Source: Cupriavidus sp. D39
GTDB lineage: Bacteria > Pseudomonadota > Gammaproteobacteria > Burkholderiales > Burkholderiaceae
NCBI RefSeq assembly: GCF_026627925.1
Contig: NZ_JAPNLE010000007.1
Location: 248,001-312,000 of the forward strand
Reading direction: 5' to 3'
Length of the DNA: 64,000 nucleotides
Shown: piece by piece, positions 8,153 through 17,251 of the stretch
Numbering within the stretch: position 1 is the first letter of the stretch
Layout: every line of letters begins with the position of its first letter
Translations under genes and position numbers: made by a program
The notes under the pieces: generated by a model
Told to the model about the DNA's origin: nothing
The model's database searches: none
The model's input: the letters and a program-made list of their open reading frames with translations, nothing else

Positions 8153-10363
8153 CTAGTTCCGCGTGATTATCCGGATCGGCCCCTGCCGGGCCAACACGTC
8201 GACCACCACACGCTCGCCAGAGCGGCGCACCGCCACGTCGGCGCTGCCGCCACCGACGGCCAGGTTGCGGAATACCACTTCGTCGAGGAAGGGCGGCAGC
8301 GAAGGATCCTCGAAGGTGATCGCCGGCTCGCGCGTGTCGAAGTTCAGCCCCAGGCAGGCCTGCAACAGCAGCAGCGGAGCGGCGGCCGCCCAGGCCTGCG
8401 GCGCGCAGGCCACCGGATAGAACGTCGGGCCCTGGCTGCGCTGGCGCGGGAAGCCGCAGAACAGCTCGGGCAGGCGTCGCAGGTCGATATAGTTGGAGGC
8501 AGCGAACAGACCCTCGAAGATGCGGCTGGTTTCCGGATGGTAGCCGTAGCGCGCCATGCCAGCGGCGATCAGTGCGTTGTCGTGCGGCCATACCGAGCCG
8601 TTGTGGTAGCTCATCGGGTTAAAGCGTGCCGCATCGGCGGACACGGTCCGGATGCCCCAGCCGCAGAATGAAGTGCTTTCCATCAGCGTGGCCACCACCG
8701 AGGGCGCGCGCTCGGGGAGCGCGATTCCGGTAAACAGCGTATGGCCCGCATTGGAAGCACGTATGCGACAGGGGCGCTTGTCGCCGTCCAGCGCCAGCAC
8801 GTAGGTGCCCAGCGCCGCGTCGTAGAAGCGCGCGTCGAACGCGTCGCGCAGCAATTCAGCGTTGGCCGCGTAGGCCGCTGCGCCCTCGCTGTCGTCCAGC
8901 GCCGCGCGGATCGACGCAGCGGCTTGCCAGGCGCCATAGGTGTAGGCCTGCACCTCGGCCAGCGCAATCGGGCCGGGGGCGAGCCGCCCGTCCTCATGGA
9001 AGACCGAATCGCGGCTGTCTTTCCAGCCCTGGTTGATGAGGCCTTCCGGCGACTGCCTGCCATATTCGACAAACAGGTCGCCATCGCGGTCGCCATAGTC
9101 GCTAATCCAGCCCAGCGCGGCCTGGATGTTCGGCCACAGCGTGCGAATGGTCTCGACATCGCCGGTGCGCCGCAGGTAGGCGCCGGCCAGCAGCACGAAC
9201 AGCGGCGTGGCATCCACGCTGCCGTAATAGAGCCCGAACGGCACTTCCCCCAGTCGTGCCATCTCGCCATGGCGCATTTCGTGCAGGATCTTGCCCGGCT
9301 CGGCATCGGCCTCGGGATCGACTGTTTCCGCCTGCTTCGCGGCAAGGTATTGCAGCACGCCGCGGGCAATCTCTGGATCCAGCCAAAGCGTTTGCAACGC
9401 CGTAATTAGCGCATCGCGCCCGAATACCGTGCTGAACCACGGAATGCCGGCATACGGGTAGGGCCCGTGCACGGTGTTGGTCAGCAGCATGTAGAGGTCA
9501 GATACGCTGCGCCGCGCCACCTCGTTGAAGAGTTCGTTGGAGGTGGTGATGGATGCCGCGCGGCGTGTCGCGTGTCGCAGCTCCCGCCGCGAATGGAGAA
9601 GTGCGCTAAGGAAGGATTGCGTCTCCTCGGCCTCGCGCTGCACCGACGTGCAGCGGATTTCCATGCGAAGCACTTGGGAGCACGACGGCTCGAGCGTCAG
9701 GGTGAAACTCGCGCCGTTTTGACCTAGCTCGGCCGGCGCCGGGTCAAAGGCGAGCCGGGTTTCGCGCCGCCCCTGGTCCAGGCCGGTATAGCTCAGCGTG
9801 ACCGCGGCGCCCGTGACAACCGGCGCATGCACGGTGCCGCGCCGCAGCCGCCGCGTGCCGCGCACTTCGAACAGGTCGGCGAAGTCGGCATTGAAGGCAA
9901 TATCCACGCGCACGCGCCGTGACACCTCGTCATAGTTGCGCACGCTCAGCCGCTCATAGCAGGCGCCATTCCACAGGAAGCGCGACCTGCGCAGGTGGAT
10001 CAGGTCGTGCTCGAGCCTCAGCTTGCCATCGTCATCAAACAGGTCGGGGTTGGTCAGGTCGCAGGTCAGCGCGGCGTTGTCGTCGCGCAGTGTTGACGAC
10101 AGCAGCATCGGGCGCTCGCCGTCGATGGTTAGCCGCAGATAGGACAGGTGCCTGGTATCGAAGTGAAACAGTCCTTCGGGGCTGCCAGGTGCCCCGATCG
10201 CATCGCCGTTGTGGTCGAACAGCGCGAAGGTGTCGCCGTGCTTTAACGTGCGCGGGCGCCGCTCTTGCAGCGACGCCGCCGCTGGGATGTAGAACTGGGC
10301 GACATGGTTGGCACCGGCGACCAGCCCCGGGCTGACGGGTAGTTCATTGGGGTCCGTAAGCAT
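8153..10363 (-). CDS. Glycogen-debranching-type amylo-alpha-1,6-glucosidase
   Basis: The 736-aa protein has an N-terminal GDE_N_bis beta-domain (about 30-230; HGDTFALFDHNGDA, LFHFDTRHLSYLRLTIDG) and a C-terminal (alpha/alpha)6 glycosidase barrel (about 300-700) with WFSTVFGRDALIT, GWKDSRDSVFHEDG and NPMSYHNGSVWPHDNALIA, which contain the expected acidic catalytic residues. It should trim alpha-1,6-linked glucans or related stress oligosaccharides in the cytoplasm. AACGGAGG upstream fixes the start. The GT4 gene ends 16 bp before it, so the two are one operon. The substrate is inferred from family only. Confidence 0.88.
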   Translation of the reverse strand: MLTDPNELPVSPGLVAGANHVAQFYIPAAASLQERRPRTLKHGDTFALFDHNGDAIGAPGSPEGLFHFDTRHLSYLRLTIDGERPMLLSSTLRDDNAALTCDLTNPDLFDDDGKLRLEHDLIHLRRSRFLWNGACYERLSVRNYDEVSRRVRVDIAFNADFADLFEVRGTRRLRRGTVHAPVVTGAAVTLSYTGLDQGRRETRLAFDPAPAELGQNGASFTLTLEPSCSQVLRMEIRCTSVQREAEETQSFLSALLHSRRELRHATRRAASITTSNELFNEVARRSVSDLYMLLTNTVHGPYPYAGIPWFSTVFGRDALITALQTLWLDPEIARGVLQYLAAKQAETVDPEADAEPGKILHEMRHGEMARLGEVPFGLYYGSVDATPLFVLLAGAYLRRTGDVETIRTLWPNIQAALGWISDYGDRDGDLFVEYGRQSPEGLINQGWKDSRDSVFHEDGRLAPGPIALAEVQAYTYGAWQAAASIRAALDDSEGAAAYAANAELLRDAFDARFYDAALGTYVLALDGDKRPCRIRASNAGHTLFTGIALPERAPSVVATLMESTSFCGWGIRTVSADAARFNPMSYHNGSVWPHDNALIAAGMARYGYHPETSRIFEGLFAASNYIDLRRLPELFCGFPRQRSQGPTFYPVACAPQAWAAAAPLLLLQACLGLNFDTREPAITFEDPSLPPFLDEVVFRNLAVGGGSADVAVRRSGERVVVDVLARQGPIRIITRN

Positions 10364-10379
10364 GGTGAGATTCCTCCGT

Positions 10380-11459
10380 TCACGCGAGCGCCGGTTCGCC
10401 GGACCCGCCTTCCGACGCGTCTGCGTCGCCGGGTTCCGCCAGGCTCTGGTAGATGCGCACGTACTCGAGCCCCATCCGCTCGACGGTGAAACGCGCTTCG
10501 AAGGCTGCACGCACGGCGGCGCGCGGCAGTGTGGCCGCGCGATGCACCGCCGCCACCGCTTCATCAATACTGCGCACGATATAGCCGCTAACGCCAGCCT
10601 CAATCACTTCCGGCACCGAGCCGCACGCAAACGCGACTACGGGTGTACCGCACGCCATCGCCTCGATCATCACCAGCCCGAACGGTTCCGGCCAGTCGAT
10701 GGGAAACAGCAGCGCGCGCGCATTGCCAAGGAAGGCGGCTTTGTGATGTTCGTCGATCTCGCCGATGTAGTCGACTTCCGGGTGCCCCGCCACCAGGGGG
10801 CGGATGGTGCTCTCCCAGTAGTCGCGGTCAACCTTGTCGATCTTGGCGGCGATCTTCAGCGGCATTCCGGCGCGTGCCGCAATCTCGATGGCAAGGTCGG
10901 GGCGTTTCTCCGGCGAAATCCGGCCGAGGAATGCCAGGTAGTCGCCGCGTGGATTGGCGCAGCAGGCCAGGAGGTTCGCCGGCAGGCCGTGGTGCACGGT
11001 GCCGGCCCAGTTCACCGGCGGCATCGGCGCGCGCTGCGCGTTGGAGACCGACACCAGCGGGAAATGCGGGAAGTGCACGTAGAACGGCTGCAGGTCGGGC
11101 AGGTCCAGACGGCCATGTAAGGTGGTCACGGCCCGCACGGGCACGCGCCGCAGCAACGGGAAATGCACCATGTCGATATGGAAATGCAGCACGTCAAAGC
11201 TGCTGGCACTCGCCATGACGCGGTCCAGCATCATCACGTAATACGGCAACCGATCCCGCACGCGCGTATCCAGGCGCAGCGCCATGTCGCAGCACGGTAC
11301 CAACTCGGCACGCGTGGCCGAGTCGCCGCTTGCGAACAGCGTGACTTCGTGGCCCTGCCGCACCAGTTCTTCGGTCAGGTAGGAAACGATGCGCTCCGTG
11401 CCGCCATACAGGCTGGGCGGGCAGGACTCGGCTAGTGGTGCAATCTGCGCAATCCTCAT
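10380..11459 (-). CDS. Family 4 glycosyltransferase (GT-B fold)
   Basis: About 359 aa. The N-terminus (IAQIAPLAESCPPSLYGGTER) carries the glycine-rich acceptor-side loop, and the C-terminal domain has the donor site: FLGRISPEKRPDLAIEIA, then WPEPFGLVMIEAMACGTPVV with the EX7E-type Glu pair and GSVPEVIEAGVSGYIV. No membrane segment is seen. ATG at 11459 is preferred, with GGGG six bases upstream; an in-frame GTG lies two codons earlier. Transcribed ahead of the debranching-type enzyme, it may build or modify a storage or protective glucan. No glycogen synthase or branching gene is present to settle this. Confidence 0.85.
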   Translation of the reverse strand: MRIAQIAPLAESCPPSLYGGTERIVSYLTEELVRQGHEVTLFASGDSATRAELVPCCDMALRLDTRVRDRLPYYVMMLDRVMASASSFDVLHFHIDMVHFPLLRRVPVRAVTTLHGRLDLPDLQPFYVHFPHFPLVSVSNAQRAPMPPVNWAGTVHHGLPANLLACCANPRGDYLAFLGRISPEKRPDLAIEIAARAGMPLKIAAKIDKVDRDYWESTIRPLVAGHPEVDYIGEIDEHHKAAFLGNARALLFPIDWPEPFGLVMIEAMACGTPVVAFACGSVPEVIEAGVSGYIVRSIDEAVAAVHRAATLPRAAVRAAFEARFTVERMGLEYVRIYQSLAEPGDADASEGGSGEPALA

Positions 11460-11687
11460 TGGCACCCCGGGTCGTGTAGCAGTACCGCGGGTTGGATGAC
11501 CGCGACAGGGCCTGGACTGATGAAAGGCAAAATAGTCGGCACTTCTTCACGCCGTCGTGCCCAGCGTGTAGGTGCGCGGCAAGGCGCTGCTCGGGCAGCG
11601 AGCGGAAGTCCTGTTTCCACATTAGTTCAAGGCGGCAGGAAGTTCGCCTTCATTAAACAAGATCTGCGGTTGGGTGACCCGCCAGCC

Positions 11688-11849
11688 GCGTCCGAAGCCG
11701 CTTCCCTCGCTGGCGATCTGTATTTGGGCAAGCTGATCTACCTGTATGACGACAATGGCATCACACTGTCCGCAAGCACGGGTATCACTTTTACCGAGGA
11801 CACTGCGAAGCGCTTCGAGGCCTATGGTTGGCGTACCCTGCGGTCGCAT
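11688..11849 (+). pseudogene. Transketolase internal fragment
   Basis: A 54-codon stretch reads ASEAASLAGDLYLGKLIYLY followed by DDNGITLS and FTEDTAKRFEAYGWRTLRSH. This is the thiamine-diphosphate-binding region of transketolase, where the DDN of YDDN helps bind Mg-ThDP. Neither the earlier GDG motif nor later domains are present, and the flanking in-frame residues are unrelated. It is a stranded gene piece, not a functional enzyme. Confidence 0.7.
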
Positions 11850-11906
11850 CTCGGCTTCGGGGCTCCCAATAAGCAGGACACATTCGAAGCTGATGGCCCG
11901 GCATGA

Positions 11907-12315
11907 ATCCTCCGAGACCTGAAGGCGGCGGGTTGCTTAGCCACATTGAGTCGCCGCCACCGGCGCACGGTTCAATCAGCCACTAGCGCAACGCGGAAAG
12001 TCAGACGTGTGACAGGCAGCGTGGAATGCTGGAGTCGCTGCTGCGGCAAGCAGTCATGCCTGGCAGATAGTGAACCACTTTCGGGTGTCGTGCAGGGAAC
12101 TGAATATGGCCAAAGACGGCTCGATGTCAGGGCCTGCTGAAGCGACACAGCTTACGCGAAGGTTCATGGTCTGGACATGACTTGACTGATCGGACGGTTA
12201 CGGAGGTACTGCAAGCAACAATCGAGCAGCCGATACAATTACCTGCGCTTGCCAGTCCGCGCTTAAGAAGCCGCGCGGACGAGGCAGCAGGATTAGGTTA
12301 TATGCGCGGTTCGTC
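11907..12315. other. Non-coding stretch, nothing recognised
   Basis: No supported gene, repeat or RNA is seen between the transketolase relic and the PRC-barrel gene. Short ORFs exist but have no ribosome-binding site or recognisable content. Confidence 0.4.
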
Positions 12316-12716
12316 TCAATACGGTTGAGTGCCATAAAACGAATGGATTTGCATCGCCCAGGACTGGTCGGCCATATCTGGCCACTGGTCCTTATCGAAT
12401 CCTGGTGCATTTTCGAGACTAGCCTTTTCCACGTTTAGCACGAAGCGCTTGTTCGCCGTGTCGAGCGTCAACGCGTTCCATGGCACGGCGAACAGCTTCT
12501 CCCCCATGCCGAGGAACCCACCGAATGACAACACCGCATAACTCACTTTGCCGGTGCGCATGTCCAACATGATTTCCTTGATGTCGCCCAGATCCTCGCC
12601 TTTGTGGTTGTAGACGTCGTTCCCAACCAACGTGTCGGCACCCATCAGGTGGGGGCCGGGCCCCCACCAAGGCGGCCTCGGTACATGCCATAAGTATCGC
12701 GCTCTTCATAGTTCAT
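12316..12716 (-). pseudogene. PRC-barrel stress protein, frameshifted
   Basis: The start at 12716 has AGGGAGA upstream and reads MNYEERDTYGMYRGRLGGGP before hitting a stop. One frame over, from 12645, follow MGADTLVGNDVYNHKGEDLG, DIKEIMLDMRTGKVSYAVLS and FGGFLGMGEKLFAVPW, a clear PRC-barrel domain ending IHSFYGTQPY. The two halves join if one G is added to the G5 run at 12661-12665. PRC-barrel proteins of this length are common in Burkholderiales stress clusters; their function is not well defined. Either this is an assembly error or the gene is inactive. Confidence 0.75.
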
Positions 12717-12854
12717 GTTCGTCTCCCTAAAAAATGAGCTAATCACATTTCCTGAGGGCACCCTTGAGATCACCATAGCCCGTTTGCAAACGACTCCCTT
12801 GGCAGCCTGTCAGGAGGTCTCCTCCCTTCTTATAACGTTAGTTTCTCGCCCCTC

Positions 12855-13211
12855 GTGTCCCAACAATTGTTACGAGATGCGGCGCTGCTCAGACTTTGTG
12901 GGCAGGTAAAAGTCGCGGAGGACGGCGAGGCCGCACAAAGCTACGTGCGAAGTTTTCGGCCCGACGTGGTACTGCTCGATATTGGGTTGCCTGATATGGA
13001 TGGCTACGAGGTTGCGCATCGAATCCGCTCGATGCCAGAACACAGCCATGTGCTATTGGTTGCCCTCAGCGGATATGGGCAGGCGGAGCATCGGCGTCGG
13101 TCACGCGACGTGGGTTTCGACCACTATCTCGTTAAGCCCGCCGATCTCGGCGAATCGAACACGTTCATCGCTTCGTGGAGCAATAGGCCAAGTCGTTACC
13201 TCGCTACCTGA
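12855..13211 (+). pseudogene. Receiver-domain protein, N-terminally truncated
   Basis: The frame reads VKVAEDGEAAQSYVRSFRPD and VVLLDIGLPDMDGYEVAHRI, with the phospho-acceptor Asp in LLDIG, and HYLVKPAD with the conserved Lys. The N-terminal strand with the acidic DD pair is missing, and the start codon (GTG at 12855) is followed by non-homologous residues. It resembles the C-terminal receiver of hybrid sensor kinases. A good terminator follows directly. Probably a relic. Confidence 0.6.
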
Positions 13212-13220
13212 GTCCCCATA

Positions 13221-13252
13221 AGCCCGCCACCCCTCACTGTGCGGGCTTTCTT
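13221..13252 (+). terminator. Rho-independent terminator
   Basis: AGCCCGC (13221-13227) pairs with GCGGGCT (13241-13247) around a 13-nt loop and is followed by TTCTTTC, ten bases after the receiver-fragment stop. Confidence 0.65.
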
Positions 13253-13611
13253 TCGCTCGTCCGCACAGCATGTCGGATAGCGTCTGATGGCGGAGCCGGA
13301 TGGCCGTCCCACACTGAAAAAAATCACTTTCAGAAGACAGCCATGACCACCAATCCGAATATCCACGTCGTCCGCCATGGCGACGGCTGGGCGGTGTGAC
13401 CGACGTCCTTTTAGCAGCCTTACTCCCTCGGCAGGTCCGAATGATCCTGCCACCGATTCCGCCCCGTGGTTCCGCCTTCTGCGCCGGCGGGGGCCCTGTT
13501 CGTGTGAAGGCTGTGCCACCTACCATTTTCAAGAAGTGCATACCGCCCGTCCGCCGCGATCCAGGAATCTGCCGCCTTCCGGGTCGAACAGGCAGTTCCA
13601 CCCGTTAACCA
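13253..13611. other. Non-coding stretch, nothing recognised
   Basis: No recognisable gene or repeat is seen between the terminator and the ribosome-binding site of the next gene. Overlapping short ORFs on both strands have no supporting signals. Confidence 0.4.
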
Positions 13612-13624
13612 GTAGGAGACTTCG

Positions 13625-13952
13625 ATGGACCGAAATGACGGTGCACTTCAACCTGAGCCGGCCGACAAGAAGAACCGCCTTCTCGAAACCGCATTGGACG
13701 ATTTACTACGGCGTGTCCCCTCGCTATCCGGCGAGACATTGGAACAAGCGAAGCAGGAGTTTCTAAGAACGGTGGCAAGATCAAATTCGGAACCGTCAAG
13801 CGGAACGGCGGAAAAAAGGATGGACCCAGTGCAATGAGCGGTTCACAGCGCTGATTACGGATCAGCCAGCGAGGGCAACTGCCATTGCACTTGGCCTTGG
13901 CGTCATAATCGGAGCGCGGTGCTTCCTTGGCCGTCGCTCGTCTGACAACTAG
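13625..13952 (+). pseudogene. YqjD/ElaB-like small membrane-anchored protein, frameshifted
   Basis: AGGAG precedes the ATG at 13625. The first frame gives about 65 hydrophilic, helical residues (LLETALDDLLRRVPSLSGET) and stops at 13837. In the next frame follow ERFTALITDQPARATAIALG and LGVIIGARCFLGRRSSDN, a short glycine-rich membrane helix with a terminal RR, as in ribosome-associated YqjD/ElaB/DUF883 proteins. Removing one A from the A6 run at 13812-13817 joins both parts into a protein of about 108 aa. The stop coincides with the edge of the IS630 relic, so the original C-terminus may also be lost. Confidence 0.55.
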
Positions 13953-14640
13953 TGGGCCGTAACGTTTGAACTTGAAGTAATTCGCCGAGAAGGATCGAAG
14001 TATTTCCATTTCACGGGCTTGGGCTGCTTGTTGTAGTGGCGAATGTGGACCGAGAGCTCATTTCGGTCGCCTTATTGCACACCTTGATTCGATTCGCTGT
14101 CGGGGCGACGAATCGAGGCGTGCAAGCCTTTCCCTTATAAAGCGCCGGACTGGCTCAGGCACACGCATGCAACGCACGCCCTGGCGCGTGTGCGGAGCTG
14201 ACCACGGCGCGGGACCACTTGCGCCATGCCTCGGTCTCGACGACCTCTCTGTTGCGTAAAACGGCCCCGGCAGCCTCCTCCTGGCTCGACCAGGTGGAGC
14301 TGTGGTTCGCCAAAAACGAACGCGATGCCATTGCTCGAGGCATCTTCACCTCCGGACCGACCTTAAGCGAAAACTCATGCGCTACTCAAGCGGCGTGGAT
14401 TAGGCTTGAGGTGGCGTTAAACCAGAGGCCCAGAGCCACAATTGAGGGGTATGTTGGAGTGAAATGCATATGTACGTTGGTATGTTCGGCCAGAAAGGCA
14501 TCGACCTGCTTGGTCTTATGGGCGGAGAGGTTGTCGGCGATCACATGTATCTCTTGACCGCGAGGCGATTGGCCACGACATCGGTCAAGAAGGCGACGAA
14601 CTCCGCAGCGGTATGCCGTGCCGCCCAACGAAGGTATTGA
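13951..14640. mobile_element. Scrambled IS630-family relic with an integrase scrap
   Basis: The left edge carries an IS630-type end (GTGGGCCGTAACGTTTGAA), nearly the same as the end of the element at 38964. Inside, plus-strand codons near 14275-14350 read SSWLDQVELWFAKNERDAIA, the transposase C-terminus, while minus-strand codons at about 14630-14450 read AARHTAAEFVAFLTDVVAN and EIHVIADNLSAHKTKQVDAF, the middle of the DDE domain with its second Asp. The two parts are in opposite orientation, so an inversion broke the element. LRHASVSTTSL at about 14220 looks like a tyrosine-recombinase scrap fused just before it. Confidence 0.6.
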
Positions 14641-14697
14641 ATTTCAGGTCGGCCTCCTCGAAGGTGCTGCCCGCCGACATGCTGCCGCTCATCAAGC

Positions 14698-14732
14698 AAA
14701 AAGCCGCCTCCACGCATGCACGCGGAGGCGGC
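14698..14732 (-). terminator. Rho-independent terminator for the Q/G-rich gene
   Basis: On the minus strand GCCGCCTCC pairs with GGAGGCGGC around a 12-nt loop and is followed by five T residues. It lies about 58 bp past the stop of the Gln/Gly-rich gene. Confidence 0.75.
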
Positions 14733-14789
14733 GCCTAGCGGCGGCATGGATTGCCGCCGCGAGCTTTTAGCCTCTATGCCAGCAGGTAG

Positions 14790-15032
14790 TCAGCGCTGGC
14801 CTTGCTGGCCACCCTTCTGGCCTTGCTGGTTCTGCCCAGCCTGATCGGCCTTCTGGCCCTGTTGTCCTTGCTTGTCTTGCTGGCCGCCTTGCTGGCCTTG
14901 ACCACGATCCTGTTGCTGTTGCTGGCCGCCCTTCTGGTCTTGGCTGCCGGACTGGCCGCCTTGCTGACCGGATTGCTGCTGTTGCTTGCTTTGGTCTTGC
15001 TGACCTTGGCCGGGTTGCTGTTGCTGTCCCAT
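14790..15032 (-). CDS. Low-complexity Gln/Gly-rich small protein
   Basis: About 80 aa composed almost wholly of Gln, Gly, Ser, Lys and Asp in short repeats (GQQGGQ, QQQQ, KGGQQ), with no hydrophobic core and hence probably disordered. The ATG at 15032 is preceded by GGAGAG at a good distance; a second ATG four codons upstream is possible. It has its own terminator, which supports expression. I do not recognise a characterised family. Hydrophilin- or KGG-like stress proteins have comparable composition, and the surrounding PRC-barrel, phasin and Hsp20 genes fit a desiccation or stress context, but this is inference. Confidence 0.6.
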   Translation of the reverse strand: MGQQQQPGQGQQDQSKQQQQSGQQGGQSGSQDQKGGQQQQQDRGQGQQGGQQDKQGQQGQKADQAGQNQQGQKGGQQGQR

Positions 15033-15475
15033 CGTGCTCTCCATGGCGCGGCGGAATGCCGCGTTTTTGAAAGGGTGCAAGTGCCACGCTTCGGGCCGCA
15101 TGCCACCTCTCGATCACTCGAAATCTAGCTACCCAATAATTCACACTAATTTCTGGCCAGCCAACGCGCTACCGGCAGCCCTCCGTGCAGGCCCCATTGG
15201 AGTACGCCCCGAATCACTTACCCGAGCTCCATCGGAGAACACGGCGCGCCGGTCAGTCACCCGGTCACCGTCCCCATAGCCTGCTAACCATGTGCGCCCA
15301 GCACCATGAGCAATGGGCCTGCGATCAGTACAAGGCTGACTCGTGGGCTTTCTGGGAAAAAAGCGGAGGGGCATTCCACGTGTCGAAGCCGAAAAACGAT
15401 TAGAAATCAGTGGCTTACGAAAGTCGCGTAATAACGAATCCCGGTCGAATCCTCAAATAGACGGAGACGACCGGG
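15033..15475. other. Upstream region of the Q/G-rich gene, nothing else recognised
   Basis: It must contain the promoter for the minus-strand Q/G-rich gene, but I cannot point to clear -35/-10 boxes. A 72-codon GTG ORF (15185-15403, plus) has no ribosome-binding site or recognisable motif. Confidence 0.3.
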
Positions 15476-15622
15476 ATGGCTCGCCCTCGCGGGCTTGCCG
15501 TCACGCCCCGGCATGCATTGGAACACGTGCTGGCCAGATCTGGTCCCAACCCGGATGCGGTCTTTCAGTATAGGATGCGCTGGCGTTTCGTCCAGACCCT
15601 AGTGCAAGAGCAACTGCATTAG
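15476..15622 (+). CDS. Possible 48-aa basic small protein
   Basis: The ORF reads MARPRGLAVTPRHALEHVLA then RSGPNPDAVFQYRMRWRFVQ and ends LVQEQLH. GGAG lies about ten bases upstream. The composition is coherent (amphipathic, Arg-rich, C-terminal aromatic helix), unlike the Pro/Arg-rich shadow frames around it. I do not recognise it; coding status is uncertain. Confidence 0.35.
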   Translation: MARPRGLAVTPRHALEHVLARSGPNPDAVFQYRMRWRFVQTLVQEQLH

Positions 15623-15823
15623 GAGAAGGCCGATTCAAGCAGGAGGCAGGTCAATACATTCTGTCTAGGTGTGAACTTGCCGCACTAATCTACCCATCGT
15701 CATAAGAAATGCGATTGATCACCTTGGTGGTAGCATCCTCGGGCCAGCGGCTGCAGTCACCGACGCTCCCCCGCGTCCCCTGAGAGCAGGTTCCACACCT
15801 CCGCCTGTAGATTTTTCACTGAC

Positions 15824-16021
15824 TTGATCCGGGAAAGCTTGCTATCGGAGTTGGAGGCGGAGTGCGACACTACATCAGCGCCAACATGTGAGGACAAGAA
15901 CACCTTGGTGAGATCGATACTGACTTATATCGACGCCCAACGATTACACAACGAAGACGAGTGCAATACCGCTATTACAGCGCTCGATCGGTTGCGCGCA
16001 TTGCCTCCACAAGACCGCTGA
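15824..16021 (+). CDS. Possible 65-aa acidic small protein
   Basis: It begins with TTG and reads LLSELEAECDTTSAPTCEDK, then LVRSILTYIDAQRLHNEDEC, ending ALPPQDR. The residue composition is globular and acidic, giving two predicted helices, and differs from random GC-rich frames. There is no convincing ribosome-binding site, and the start could be internal to a damaged gene. The family is not recognised. Confidence 0.35.
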   Translation: MIRESLLSELEAECDTTSAPTCEDKNTLVRSILTYIDAQRLHNEDECNTAITALDRLRALPPQDR

Positions 16022-16687
16022 CGCTAGAGGGCTGCCTAACGCTGGCAAGCGTCATGGGCCGGCCTTTAGGATTGAGTTCGTCGACGTCGGCCGGCACGGA
16101 CGCCGACTTGCGGGAGGAAACCGGGATGATTCTTCCGCGAGCCGCTCCAGGTCACACTGGAACAGATAGTGGCGGCTGTGGCACATCGGCTCTCCAACGC
16201 GCTTTTGTGTCCGGGACGCGACTTTGGTCGATCGTCGCCCCACCTGTATCTTTGCGCTCCCTGCCATGCAACCCGCCACTGTCAGCCTTTCCGGCGCTTT
16301 CCGGCGCTGCCTTTGGCTTGCCGCCTAGGCAGGCGGGAGTCCACCATTGGTCTCCGGCACGGCAGGCACGTCGTGCGGATTCCGCGCGAGTCCGCCGGGG
16401 TTAGTGGGGGTGGCCCCCGGCCATGTTCCCAGATGGCGCGCCCGGCCCCGGCATAATGCGGCTCCCTTTAGAGCCTTGGTCCGTACGCACGTCCGACGAC
16501 TGAGCCATTTCCACGCCCGTGCTCACCAGGAAGGGGATCGCAGACAGCACGAGGATCATATTTTGGCACATAGGCTCCATGGACTAACCTGGGCACGCAG
16601 TGCGCCGAAGCGGGTGCCAATTGATCACCGACGCCAGCTCAGCAACGGCGGGTTCTGAGCCCGACCGCGTACTGTTCGCGACGTTAT
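16022..16687. other. Non-coding stretch, nothing recognised
   Basis: Several overlapping frames are open for 70-150 codons on both strands, but all have the Arg/Pro/Ala-rich look of shadow frames and none has family motifs or start signals. Probably degraded sequence. Confidence 0.35.
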
Positions 16688-16830
16688 CGACGGAGTTCTT
16701 GCATCCCGCGATTGTGTGCTTCGTTTTGCGCCATGGCGACCTTGGCGAATTCGGCTCGCGTGGCTGACGCGATTTCGTTCAGTTGAAGGCCATACGACAG
16801 AATGTTCTCAAGTTCTCGCTGATCGGCTGC
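16688..16830 (-). pseudogene. Phasin fragment
   Basis: The minus strand reads ENILSYGLQLNEIASATRAE followed by FAKVAMAQNEAHNRGMQELRR and a stop. The IASATRAEFAKVA segment is the hallmark of PhaP-type granule-associated proteins. Only about 45 codons survive, without the N-terminal half. A second, longer phasin relic lies at 27.6-28.1 kb. Confidence 0.65.
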
Positions 16831-17011
16831 ATCACAAGTTGACTTGAAGCGCGAGCAGTTCTATCAGCGCCCGCGGATGTGGGGCGAATCGGCCCACATG
16901 CCAAGCAGATCAGTGAGAAAAATGAGAACTTGTGGCGATCCCCGACCTAAGGCCAGGCATCTTGCCAAAGATATGGAACAATCGAGGGACCTCGACCACG
17001 AAGCGCTTCGT

Positions 17012-17251
17012 ATGAAACTTACGATTACCTTAGAGTTTACGCCCGCCGCTCAGGCCGCAGCGAGGGACATCGCCTTGGATCTCACGCCTCACACAGGCGC
17101 GATTGCGCCGGTAATTGGGGACCTGATTCAGTTCCCCGGACAGCCAATCATTTTTGTGGTCATCGGTCGCATCTGGCAGCCGCGCGATCCCGACAATGTC
17201 GAGCTTCGCATCATGCTCGATCTGTCGCCTGCGCCGCTGTCTGTCGTCTGA
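17012..17251 (+). CDS. Conserved-looking hypothetical protein, 79 aa
   Basis: From the ATG at 17012 the protein reads MKLTITLEFTPAAQAAARDI and continues GDLIQFPGQPIIFVVIGRIW, ending LSPAPLSVV. It is a compact, mixed alpha/beta composition with no signal peptide. An upstream in-frame ATG (16844) adds 56 residues that look non-coding, so I prefer the shorter form. The family is not recognised by name. The adjacent minus-strand IS3 relic starts at its 3' end. Confidence 0.5.
   Translation: MKLTITLEFTPAAQAAARDIALDLTPHTGAIAPVIGDLIQFPGQPIIFVVIGRIWQPRDPDNVELRIMLDLSPAPLSVV

Noticed and set aside
15185..15403. 72-codon GTG ORF between the Q/G-rich gene and the 48-aa ORF
   Set aside because: No ribosome-binding site, no motif, and atypical composition.
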